Shown: positions 8,215-15,633 of the stretch, piece by piece
How positions within the stretch are numbered: the first letter of the stretch is position 1
Layout of the letters: each line of letters opens with the position of its first letter
NCBI RefSeq assembly: GCF_003289645.1
Contig: NZ_QLYX01000006.1
Location: 186,001 to 250,000 of the forward strand
Reading direction: 5' to 3'
DNA: 64,000 nucleotides
Source of the DNA: Actinomadura craniellae
Lineage (GTDB): Bacteria > Actinomycetota > Actinomycetes > Streptosporangiales > Streptosporangiaceae
Made by a program: the position numbers and the translations under genes
Notes under the pieces: generated by a model
The model's database searches: none
The model's input: the letters and a program-made list of their open reading frames with translations, nothing else
What the model was told of the DNA's origin: nothing

Positions 8215-9717
8215 GTGAGGAAGCGCCGTCGGGGCGTGCTCGCGTTGCTGCTGACGTTCTCGCTCGCGTCGTCCCTGGCGGCGTGTTTCGGGGGTGACGA
8301 CGGCCCACCGCGCCGGCCCAACATCGTGCTACTGCTCACCGACGACCAGGACGCGGCCTCGATCGCGTACATGCCCCGGCTGAAGCGGCTGCTGACCGAC
8401 CGGGGCGTGTCGCTGTCGCGCTACTACATCAGCACCGCCAGCTGCTGTCCCTCCCGGGCCACCCTGCTGCGCGGCCAGTACGCGCACAACACCAAGGTGC
8501 TGACCAACGCGCCGCCCAACGGCGGGTACGCGGTCTACCACCGGCGGGGGCTGGAGCAGTCGAACCTCGGTACCTGGCTGCGCGGGGCGGGGTACCGGAC
8601 CGGGTTCTTCGGCAAGTACCTCAACGGTTACCCGTGGGGCATCGTGCCCAACACCCACGTCCCGCCGGGGTGGGACACCTGGGTGAGCCCGGTGGGAGGC
8701 AACCCGTACGAGCAGTACTACTACACGCTCAACGAGGACGGCCGGCTGCGCCGGTTCGGGCGGGCGCCGGAGGACTACCTGACCGACGTGCTGGCTGACC
8801 GGGTCGACGGCTTCCTCGCCAAGGACGACGACCGCCCCTTCTTCGCCTACCTGCCGGTCTACAACCCGCACAGCCCGGCGACGCCGGCGCCGCGGCACCG
8901 CGGGATGTTCGCCGACGTGACACTGCCCCGGCCGCCGTCGTTCGGGAAGCCCGGCACGGGTAAGCCGCAGGAACTCCGCCGGCTCCCGCCGCTCACCGCC
9001 CGGGAGGAGACCGCCTGGGCCGAGGAGTACCGCAAGCGGCTCCGCTCGCTCCAGTCGGTCGACGAACTGATCGGCAAGCTGATCGACCGGCTGGAGTCCA
9101 CCGACAAGCTGGCCGACACCTACGTCATCTTCGCCTCCGACAACGGCTACCACCTGGGGCAGCACCGGCTGGGGCCGGGCAAGGACACCCCGTACGAGGA
9201 GGACGTGCGCGTCCCCTTCATCGTGCGGGGCCCCGGGGTGCCGGCGGGGAAGACCGTCGCCGGCATCGCCGGGAACGTCGACATCGCCCCCACGCTGGCC
9301 GTGCTGGCCGGGGTGTCGCCACCGGGATACGTCGACGGGCGCTCGCTGGTCCCCCTCCTCCGGGGGAGCGTGCCGGCGGATTGGCGCGGGGCGTACCTGC
9401 TCGAACACGGCCCGGCCCCGAAGGACGCCGGAGGGAACCAGGCCGACCGGACGCTGGAGGCCCCCGAGCCCTACCGCCCGGGCTGGGGTCCGAAGACCCG
9501 AACCTCCCTTTATCTGCCGCCTTACCAGGCGATTCGCACGGCGACCCATCTCTATGTGGAGTACGCCACCGGTGAGCGCGAGCTCTACGACACGGTGAAT
9601 GATCCCTACCAGCAGCGCAATATCGCCGATACGGATCCGGTGGCGCAGCGCCTGGCGGAGCAACTGCACCGGCTCAAGGACTGCGCCGGGCAGAACTGCA
9701 GAATGGCCGACCGTTAA
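8215..9717 (+). CDS. Lipoprotein type I sulfatase (formylglycine-dependent)
   Basis: The 500-residue protein has a basic N-terminus, a lipoprotein signal with lipobox LAAC, and then a standard alkaline-phosphatase-superfamily sulfatase. Metal ligands appear in LLLTDDQD, the formylglycine motif is CCPSR within STASCCPSRATLLRGQ, and FASDNGYHLGQH near residue 308 holds the second metal site. The first Cys of CCPSR should be converted to formylglycine by a maturase that is not in this window. It hydrolyses sulfate esters, probably on a sugar, outside the membrane. It lies between two GH26-like genes, which fits joint digestion or trimming of a sulfated polysaccharide. It starts at GTG 8215 and ends with tandem stops (TAATAA). 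Confidence 0.88.
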   Translation: MRKRRRGVLALLLTFSLASSLAACFGGDDGPPRRPNIVLLLTDDQDAASIAYMPRLKRLLTDRGVSLSRYYISTASCCPSRATLLRGQYAHNTKVLTNAPPNGGYAVYHRRGLEQSNLGTWLRGAGYRTGFFGKYLNGYPWGIVPNTHVPPGWDTWVSPVGGNPYEQYYYTLNEDGRLRRFGRAPEDYLTDVLADRVDGFLAKDDDRPFFAYLPVYNPHSPATPAPRHRGMFADVTLPRPPSFGKPGTGKPQELRRLPPLTAREETAWAEEYRKRLRSLQSVDELIGKLIDRLESTDKLADTYVIFASDNGYHLGQHRLGPGKDTPYEEDVRVPFIVRGPGVPAGKTVAGIAGNVDIAPTLAVLAGVSPPGYVDGRSLVPLLRGSVPADWRGAYLLEHGPAPKDAGGNQADRTLEAPEPYRPGWGPKTRTSLYLPPYQAIRTATHLYVEYATGERELYDTVNDPYQQRNIADTDPVAQRLAEQLHRLKDCAGQNCRMADR

Positions 9718-9782
9718 TAACCTATTTACCGTTACAACAGTGGTCAAAAATGCATTCTCTGGCCGAAGTGCAAGGTGGGCTG

Positions 9783-9788
9783 TATAGT
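9783..9788 (+). promoter_or_regulatory. -10 box TATAGT of a likely leaderless promoter
   Basis: TATAGT ends 8 bases before the ATG at 9797, inside a 79-base gap that is much richer in A+T than its surroundings. Transcription would begin at or near the start codon, and no ribosome site is present. The -35 region is not recognisable. This suggests that the second GH26-like gene has its own promoter. Confidence 0.45.
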
Positions 9789-9796
9789 CCAACGCC

Positions 9797-10999
9797 ATGA
9801 ACCGGCCACCTCAGCGACAGGGACCGTACGGCGTGCGGCCGCCCAGAGGGGCCGGGTTCCGGCTCCGGAAGCGGTGGATGCTCGTGGGAATGGGCACCTC
9901 CATCGCCGTCGGCGCGGCAGGGGCGGTGTTCGCCAATGTCCAGGCCCCCGACGGCCGGGGCGGCCGGCCGATCGCGGCGAGCAGCCCGGTGCCGCCCTTC
10001 GAGAGCCCCTTCGAGCTGCCGCCGGCCACCCCCTCCCCGACCCCCAAGGCCACCCCGACGCGCGGCAAGAAGAAGCCGAAGTGCACGGTGTCGGCCATCC
10101 TGGAGCCGACCTGCGGTGCGTGGTGGGGCGTGGCGCCGGTGGGCACGCCGAACCTGCCCCACGACCGGTCGCTCCGGCTCTGGGAGGAGAAGGCCGGCCG
10201 GACGGCGGGCATCTTCCACGCCTACCACCGGGGCGAACAGATCTTCCCGACCTCGATGGAAATGAAGATCGCTCGGCAGCCCGGCAAGGAGCGGCTGCTG
10301 CTGCTCAACTGGAAGCCGCTGAAGGGCACCTGGGCCCAGGTCGCCCGCGGGTCGGCCGACGCCCACATCGACAAGCTGTCGCGGCACATCAAGCGCAACT
10401 TCCCGGAGCGGTTCTTCCTCACCATCCACCACGAGCCCGAGGACGAGGTCAACCTCAACGCCGGCTCCGGCTACACCCCCGACGACTACCGCGCGATGTT
10501 CCGCCATGTGATCAAGCGCTTCCGGGCCAACGGCGTCGGCAACATCGTGTCCGTCGTGACCTTCATGGGCTGGCCGGGGGAGGGCTCCAAGCCCTGGTTC
10601 GCCCGCCTCTACCCCGGCGACGACGTCGTCGACTGGATCGCCTACGACCCCTACGCGCAGAAGTCCGGCGACGACAACTTCGCGCAGATGGTGAACCGGA
10701 CGGCGGGCTGGGCCCCCAGGTGGCCGGGCTTCTACCGGTGGGCCGAGCGGCGGAACAAGCCGCTGATGCTGTCGGAGTGGGGGGTGGGCGACCGCATCGG
10801 GCCCGCTGGGCGCAAGCAGCGGATCTTCAAGCAGATCCTGCCGGTGCTGAAGCAGCACCCCCGGATCAAGGCCCTGGTCTACTTCGACACCCCGGTGGCG
10901 CCCCACTTCGGCGACACCAGCATCGGCAGCAGCCCGGCGGCGCTCGCCGCCTTCCGGGCGGCGGGCCGCGATCCCTACCTCAACCCCAAGGTGCCCTGA
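9797..10999 (+). CDS. GH26-like secreted glycosidase, paralog of the 7058 gene
   Basis: The 400-residue protein has a basic N-terminus, a single hydrophobic helix (residues about 27-46), a Pro/Thr-rich linker, then the same module as the 7058 gene: KCTVSAILEPTCGAWWG, FLTIHHEPEDEV with the likely acid/base Glu, and PLMLSEWGV with the likely nucleophile Glu. It lacks the lipobox of its paralog, so it is either secreted or held by an uncleaved N-terminal anchor. The two enzymes flank the sulfatase, and their sequence divergence suggests an old duplication with possible differences in substrate. A strong terminator follows the gene. Confidence 0.72.
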   Translation: MNRPPQRQGPYGVRPPRGAGFRLRKRWMLVGMGTSIAVGAAGAVFANVQAPDGRGGRPIAASSPVPPFESPFELPPATPSPTPKATPTRGKKKPKCTVSAILEPTCGAWWGVAPVGTPNLPHDRSLRLWEEKAGRTAGIFHAYHRGEQIFPTSMEMKIARQPGKERLLLLNWKPLKGTWAQVARGSADAHIDKLSRHIKRNFPERFFLTIHHEPEDEVNLNAGSGYTPDDYRAMFRHVIKRFRANGVGNIVSVVTFMGWPGEGSKPWFARLYPGDDVVDWIAYDPYAQKSGDDNFAQMVNRTAGWAPRWPGFYRWAERRNKPLMLSEWGVGDRIGPAGRKQRIFKQILPVLKQHPRIKALVYFDTPVAPHFGDTSIGSSPAALAAFRAAGRDPYLNPKVP

Positions 11000-11020
11000 G
11001 GCGCCTCCAGCAGGCCGATA

Positions 11021-11066
11021 CGCGACGCGGCCCGCCCCCAAGTTTCCGGGGGCGGGCCGCGTCGCG
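11021..11066. terminator. Bidirectional terminator hairpin, 19-bp stem
   Basis: A perfect 19-base GC-rich inverted repeat with an 8-base loop lies between the convergent genes ending at 10999 and 11077. There is no T-run, as is usual in actinomycetes. Confidence 0.8.
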
Positions 11067-11076
11067 CACGAACCGT

Positions 11077-11964
11077 TCAGCGAGGGGCGGCGGGGCCGCC
11101 ACCCTGCCGCGGACCCGGAACCGGGCCGGGGGCGCCACCCGGGCCAGGGGCACCCGGACCGGGCATGCCGGGCCCGGCGGCGCCAGGACCCGGAGCACCG
11201 CCCGGCTGGGGAGCACCGACGCCGACGGGCTCTCCCGGCCCGGCGGGCGCGGCGGCGGCCCTCTTCGCCGCGGCGGCCTTCTTCTTGCGGCGCAGCAGGA
11301 GGAACGCCGCACCGCCCAGCACGACGACCGCGGCGACGAGCCCGCCGACCAGCGGCAGCATCGAGGAGTCCGCGGACTCCTGCCGGGCCTGGGGCTGGGT
11401 GGGGGCCGGCGGGGGAGCCGTGGCGATCTCGCCGATGGGCTTCTCCACGCCGATGTCGGGGCCGGGACCGGGCTGCCCGGACGGGGAGTTGCCGGCCAGC
11501 CGGGTGAAGTGGAGCAGGTAGGCGTTCATGTTGCCGCGCGCCGCCCGCTGGGCCTGTGCCGCCACCCGCTCGGTGGTGGCCGGGGACAGCGCCCAGGAGT
11601 AGGCGCGCACCTGCTTGCCGACCACCAGCACGTAGGTGCTCTTGCGGCCGCTGGCCTTGTAGACGTCGACCAGCAGCCGGTTCATCGCCTGCGCCCGCGG
11701 GGGCACGGCCCCGGCGGGCAGCACCATGACGGAGACGGGCAACTGCGCCCGCTCGATCGTGTTGCGGACCAGGTCGAGCTGGGCGTCGGTCTGGAGGTAG
11801 GCGGCCTTGGGGTGGACGTAGATGCGGCCCTGCTCGTCCAGCGCGGCGGCCACCTCGCGGGGGTTGATGGTCTCGGCGCGGGCCGGTCCGGCCAGGGCGA
11901 CGATCGCTACGAGGGCCGCCGCCAGTACGGCGGACGCTCGTGCGCGGAGGGGGCTGGCTCGCAC
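11077..11964 (-). CDS. Secreted, membrane-anchored protein of unknown function with Gly/Pro-rich tail
   Basis: The 295-residue protein has a signal peptide (ending GPARAE), an extracytoplasmic domain of about 130 residues, a single membrane helix (LVGGLVAAVVVLGGAAFLLL, about residues 200-222), a strongly basic stop-transfer stretch (RRKKKAAAAKR), and a low-complexity Gly-Pro-Ala tail to the end. Topology is therefore a type I anchor with the outer domain exposed. The outer domain (EVAAALDEQGRIYVHP, YVLVVGKQVRAYSW) looks like the actinobacterial Rv1476/TPM-like small membrane protein group, but I cannot confirm a family. The tail would be cytoplasmic, and its proline repeats may bind another protein. 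It sits alone between two terminators or gaps, downstream of the glycan genes. Confidence 0.65.
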   Translation of the reverse strand: MRASPLRARASAVLAAALVAIVALAGPARAETINPREVAAALDEQGRIYVHPKAAYLQTDAQLDLVRNTIERAQLPVSVMVLPAGAVPPRAQAMNRLLVDVYKASGRKSTYVLVVGKQVRAYSWALSPATTERVAAQAQRAARGNMNAYLLHFTRLAGNSPSGQPGPGPDIGVEKPIGEIATAPPPAPTQPQARQESADSSMLPLVGGLVAAVVVLGGAAFLLLRRKKKAAAAKRAAAAPAGPGEPVGVGAPQPGGAPGPGAAGPGMPGPGAPGPGGAPGPVPGPRQGGGPAAPR

Positions 11965-12083
11965 CGGAGCTCTCCTCGGGTGTGGCTGAGGTGGGACAGG
12001 CAGTCACTGTAGTGCGCATCCCCGTCCGATGGGCCTGACTTGCCGGACTCGGTCGGAGCCGGCCCGGAGCCGGCCCGGGGGTG

Positions 12084-13058
12084 TCAGCCGGTCGTGCTCC
12101 GGTCCCGCGCGGCCGGGTCGACCTCGCGGCGCAGCGGCAGGGCGGTCAGGCCGTGCCGGCGGCGGACGGCCATCCACACGACGATCGAGGCCGCGACCGC
12201 GCCGATGATCGTCCAGGCCATCGCGATCGGGCCCAGCCCGAACATCTTCAGCGCCGAGGCCAGCAGCACCACGGCCAGCAGCCGCCGGATCAGCCCGCCC
12301 GGGGCCCGGGAGGAGATCCGCGAGCCGAGGTAGACCCCGGGGATCGACCCCACCAGCAGCGCGACCGTCACGTCCAGTTGGAAGTCCCCGAACAGCAGGT
12401 GGCCGATCGCCGCGGAGATCACCAGCGGTACGGCCTGGAGCAGGTCGGTGCCGACGAGTTGGTTGGCCTTGAGCGCGGGGTAGAGCGCGAGCAGCGCCAC
12501 GATGATCAGTGAGCCGGAGCCGACCGAGGTGATGCCGACCACCAGGCCGCCGATCGCGCCGACCAGCACGGTGGGCAGGGGCCGCACCTTGATCTCGGGC
12601 GGTTCCTCGGCGGCGGGGGCGCCGGGCGGGGCGGTGCGCCGGTCGGCGGGGGCCAGCCGCGCGGCCCGGTCGACCATCGCCTGGTAGAGCCGCACGGTGA
12701 GCCCGGCCGCCGCGATCAGCAGCGCCACGCCCATCGCGATCTCGATGACGTGCTGGACGCCGTCCCCCTGCCCGAGCGCCCGGGCGACGAGGACGCCGCT
12801 GAACGCCGCCGGCACCGAGCCGACGCACAGCCAGCCGACCAGCTGCATGTTGATGGTGCCCTGGCGGTAGTGCACCGCGCTGCCGACCGGCTTCATCACC
12901 GCGGCGGCGACCAGGTCGCTGGACACCGCGGCCAGCGGCTGCACGCCGAAGAAGGTGACGAGCATCGGCGTCATCAGCGCCCCGCCGCCCATGCCGGTCA
13001 GCCCGACGACGATCGCGACCAGGAAGGAGCCGAGCGCCATCGCGTAGTCGAAGTCCAT
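12084..13058 (-). CDS. TauE/SafE family anion exporter
   Basis: The 324-residue integral membrane protein has about eight helices and the paired family motifs: GLTGMGGGALMTPML near the N-terminus and GITSVGSGSLIIVALL in the second half. The family moves sulfite, sulfoacetate or other small anions. A cytoplasmic loop of about 60 residues in the middle is Ala/Pro-rich. It lies immediately downstream of the APS kinase gene on the same strand, 89 bases away, so a role in handling sulfate or sulfite linked to PAPS metabolism is likely, though direction and substrate are not proven. The ATG at 13058 is preceded by GGTAGGGCGG as a ribosome site. Confidence 0.85.
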   Translation of the reverse strand: MDFDYAMALGSFLVAIVVGLTGMGGGALMTPMLVTFFGVQPLAAVSSDLVAAAVMKPVGSAVHYRQGTINMQLVGWLCVGSVPAAFSGVLVARALGQGDGVQHVIEIAMGVALLIAAAGLTVRLYQAMVDRAARLAPADRRTAPPGAPAAEEPPEIKVRPLPTVLVGAIGGLVVGITSVGSGSLIIVALLALYPALKANQLVGTDLLQAVPLVISAAIGHLLFGDFQLDVTVALLVGSIPGVYLGSRISSRAPGGLIRRLLAVVLLASALKMFGLGPIAMAWTIIGAVAASIVVWMAVRRRHGLTALPLRREVDPAARDRSTTG

Positions 13059-13147
13059 CCGCCCTACCTGATCCCTAGGAAAAGTCGGTTAACAGGGTAG
13101 TGCGGACGAATGGTCGGAAAGTACGCCACCCCGGTAGGAAAACCTTG

Positions 13148-14608
13148 CTACTCGGTCCTGACCCAGCCGCCCTCGACCAGCAGGTCCAGCACCCGGCCGA
13201 CGGCCTCCTCGGGCGCCAGCAGCGAGGTGTCGATCACCAGATCGGCGTCGTCGGGCTCCTCGTAGGGGTCGGAGATCCCGGTGAACTCGGGGATCAGCCC
13301 GGCGCGGGCCTTGGCGTACAGCCCCTTGCGGTCGCGCCGCTCGCACTCGGCCAGCGGGGTGGCCACATGGACCAGGACGAAGTCGCCGACCGCCGACACC
13401 ATCCGCCGCACCTCGGCCCGGGTCGCGGCGTACGGGGCGATCGGCGCGCAGATCGCCACCCCGCCGTGCCGGGTCACCTCGGCCGCCACGAAGCCGATCC
13501 GCCGGATGTTGAGGTCGCGGTCGGCCCGGGAGAACGTCAGCCCGGCCGACAGCAGCCGCCGCACCACGTCGCCGTCGAGCAGGCTGATCGTCCGGCCGCC
13601 GCGCTCGACCAGCGCGTCGGACAGGCCGCGCGCGACCGTGGACTTGCCCGACCCCGACAGGCCGGTGAAGAAGACGGTGAGCCCGCGTTCGAGCTTGGGC
13701 GGCCGGGCGACGGCCAGCTCCGCGGCCACCGCGGGCGGGGTGAACCACTCGGGGACGGGCTCGCCGCGATCGAGCAGCTCGTCCAGTTGCCCGGGGGTCA
13801 GCTCGGCCTTGACGTGGTCGGGTTCGATCCGGGCGACCGGACGCCAGACCTCCACGTCCGCGTCGTAGGCCCAGGGCTCGGGCACCACGACGGGGATGGC
13901 GGTGCCCTCGGCCTCGGTCTCTGCCAGCAGGTGCGTCGCCCCGTACGCGGCCGCCACGTGCGACCGCACCGCCAGGTCGCGCGGGTGGGGCGGCAGCGGC
14001 ACCGGCACGATCCGGGTGCCCTCGGGCAGTTCCCGGCGCACCGCCAGCAGCGCCCGCACCAGCGCCTCGTCGTGGGCGCCGCCGAGCAGCGGCAGCACGA
14101 GCACCCCGGCGTTCATCTGCTCGGCGACCTGGCGGAGCTGGCCGAGCTGTTTGCGGTGCAGCGGCTCGCGGGTGGCCACGGCCAGCACCGGGCCGGCCAC
14201 CGGTTCGAGCTCGTCCGGCCGGCGGCGCAGCCGGTGGAACGGTCCGTGCGCCGGGGCGCGCAGCGCCTCCAGCGGGCCGGCCAGCCGCCACCCTCCGGTG
14301 GTGGGGTCCTGCCAGGCCTCGGTCACCCGCAGCACGGCGAGCGGCACGCCCTCGGGGTCCTGGAGGACGACCTCCTTGTGGGAGGTCATCTCCGCGGGCA
14401 CGGCCAGGGTGACCGGTACCGGCCAGGGGGTGCCGTCGGCCAGCCGTCCTCCGGCGATCACCATCGCGGTGTCGAACGAGCCGAGGAAGCCGGTGAGCGG
14501 CCGGTAGACCCCGGCGAGCAGCAGTTCGAGGTCGGCGAGCTCGACCGCACCCGGGGTCCAGGTGGGCAGGTCGCGCAGCGTGTCAGGGAGGCCGGCTTCG
14601 GCGGTCAA
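13148..14608 (-). CDS. cysC: APS kinase with N-terminal degenerate ATP-sulfurylase domain
   Basis: The 486-residue protein starts at TTG 14608 with GGAGAAG 8 bases before it. Residues about 1-300 align along their length with ATP sulfurylase: MTSHKEVVLQDPEGVPLAVL, then TREPLHRKQ, YGATHLLAETEAEG and GEPVPEWFTPP. The active-site motifs are damaged: QTRNPxHRAH of real sulfurylases reads ATREPLHRKQ, and GRDHA reads ETEAE. Residues about 305-486 form an intact APS kinase: GLSGSGKST, LLDGD, FSRADRDLNIRRIGFVAAEV and the KGLYAKA loop. The protein should thus make PAPS from APS, while the first half is probably structural or regulatory. PAPS could feed the sulfotransferase at the left edge. APS would have to come from another sulfurylase, such as CysDN, outside the window. 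Confidence 0.85.
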   Translation of the reverse strand: MTAEAGLPDTLRDLPTWTPGAVELADLELLLAGVYRPLTGFLGSFDTAMVIAGGRLADGTPWPVPVTLAVPAEMTSHKEVVLQDPEGVPLAVLRVTEAWQDPTTGGWRLAGPLEALRAPAHGPFHRLRRRPDELEPVAGPVLAVATREPLHRKQLGQLRQVAEQMNAGVLVLPLLGGAHDEALVRALLAVRRELPEGTRIVPVPLPPHPRDLAVRSHVAAAYGATHLLAETEAEGTAIPVVVPEPWAYDADVEVWRPVARIEPDHVKAELTPGQLDELLDRGEPVPEWFTPPAVAAELAVARPPKLERGLTVFFTGLSGSGKSTVARGLSDALVERGGRTISLLDGDVVRRLLSAGLTFSRADRDLNIRRIGFVAAEVTRHGGVAICAPIAPYAATRAEVRRMVSAVGDFVLVHVATPLAECERRDRKGLYAKARAGLIPEFTGISDPYEEPDDADLVIDTSLLAPEEAVGRVLDLLVEGGWVRTE

Positions 14609-14649
14609 CTGGTTCTTCTCTCCGATCCCGCCCGGGGTGGCCGGGACGG

Positions 14650-14701
14650 TGCAGGGCAGACGGGCTCAGGCACAAAATAATGCGCCCACACCGGCCCTGC
14701 A
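14650..14701. promoter_or_regulatory. Upstream region of cysC with 8-base inverted repeat
   Basis: TGCAGGGC (14650-14657) and GCCCTGCA (14694-14701) flank a rare AT-rich core holding CATTATTTTG on the minus strand, a possible -10 element for the APS kinase gene. The arms could bind a regulator. This is weak evidence. Confidence 0.25.
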
Positions 14702-14713
14702 TCACCGGGAGAG

Positions 14714-15421
14714 TCAGATCACCCGCGCGAAACGGTTCTCTGGCTTGCGGATGACCATGGCCATCTCGGTGTGGTCGCCGGACAGCCGTCCCCGCGAGGC
14801 CGCCGTGACGGCGCGGCACAGCCGGTCGACCGGGCCGCGCCAGCGGCCGAGCCGGTCGAAGGCGGCCCGCCCGGCGTACTCCTCCGCGACCATCAGCCCG
14901 CGCATCATGCAGTACCACTGCATGCCCTGGTGGGACGCCACCGTCTCGTAGATGGAGGCCGGCCCGTCGCGGCCCTCCAGCCGGCCGAGCCCGCCGGGCA
15001 GCAGCCGGTCGAGCGCGCCGTAGGCGGTGGCCCGGTCACGGAACCGCACCAGCAGCAGCCCGCCCGGCTTCAGCGCGGCGACGAACCGGTCGAGCACCAG
15101 TTCGGCCTGGGTGATGCGCTCGATCAGGTAGGACGCGTGCACCACGTCGTAGGCCCGTGGCGGCATCGGCACCGTGCGCAGGTCGCCCAGGTGCCAGGAG
15201 TCGAGGTCGGCGCGCCCCTCGGTATGCGCGCGCAGCCCGGGGAGGTCGATGTCGACCCCCGTGACGCTCCGTCGGACGTCGCGGAGGTCCAGGCCGAAAC
15301 CCTGGCCGCAACCGGCCTCCAGCACCTGGACGCGCTGCAGCGGCCTGTCGTATGCGTATTGGCGGACACGTTCGGAGAACAGATCGCCGTCGTTGACCGG
15401 CGGCGTGCGCAGATCGGTCAC
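14714..15421 (-). CDS. SAM-dependent class I methyltransferase
   Basis: With the GTG at 15421 the protein has 235 residues. It carries a Rossmann methyltransferase core: motif I VLEAGCGQGFGLDL, motif II VTGVDIDLPGL, and the later DVVHASYLIERI and LKPGGLLLVRF segments. The substrate is not evident. A longer open frame reaches 15625, but its extra N-terminus is low-complexity Arg/Pro/Gly. The GTG at 15421 lies 8 bases after a TACGCT box (15430-15435, minus strand), which suits a leaderless start. It is divergent from mfd and downstream of nothing else, so it may be a separate transcription unit at the edge of the glycan locus. It may methylate a sugar or lipid of the same pathway. Confidence 0.75.
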   Translation of the reverse strand: MTDLRTPPVNDGDLFSERVRQYAYDRPLQRVQVLEAGCGQGFGLDLRDVRRSVTGVDIDLPGLRAHTEGRADLDSWHLGDLRTVPMPPRAYDVVHASYLIERITQAELVLDRFVAALKPGGLLLVRFRDRATAYGALDRLLPGGLGRLEGRDGPASIYETVASHQGMQWYCMMRGLMVAEEYAGRAAFDRLGRWRGPVDRLCRAVTAASRGRLSGDHTEMAMVIRKPENRFARVI

Positions 15422-15633
15422 GCTTTCGGAGCGTAGTCGCCTGACTTCGCACTGTCCGCCAAATGGCCCTCTCCGGGGCGCCGTGTCGCCGGGCCGCCGG
15501 TGCCGGCCGGGGTCGAGCGCGTAGGCTAGGGACCCCGGGGTCGGTGCGGATTCCGGGGCTTCGGGCTGCCCCGCACCCAAGGGGCGGCGCCCGCCGGAAC
15601 CTCTGCGGCGGGCGGGCACAGGCAACGGTGATC

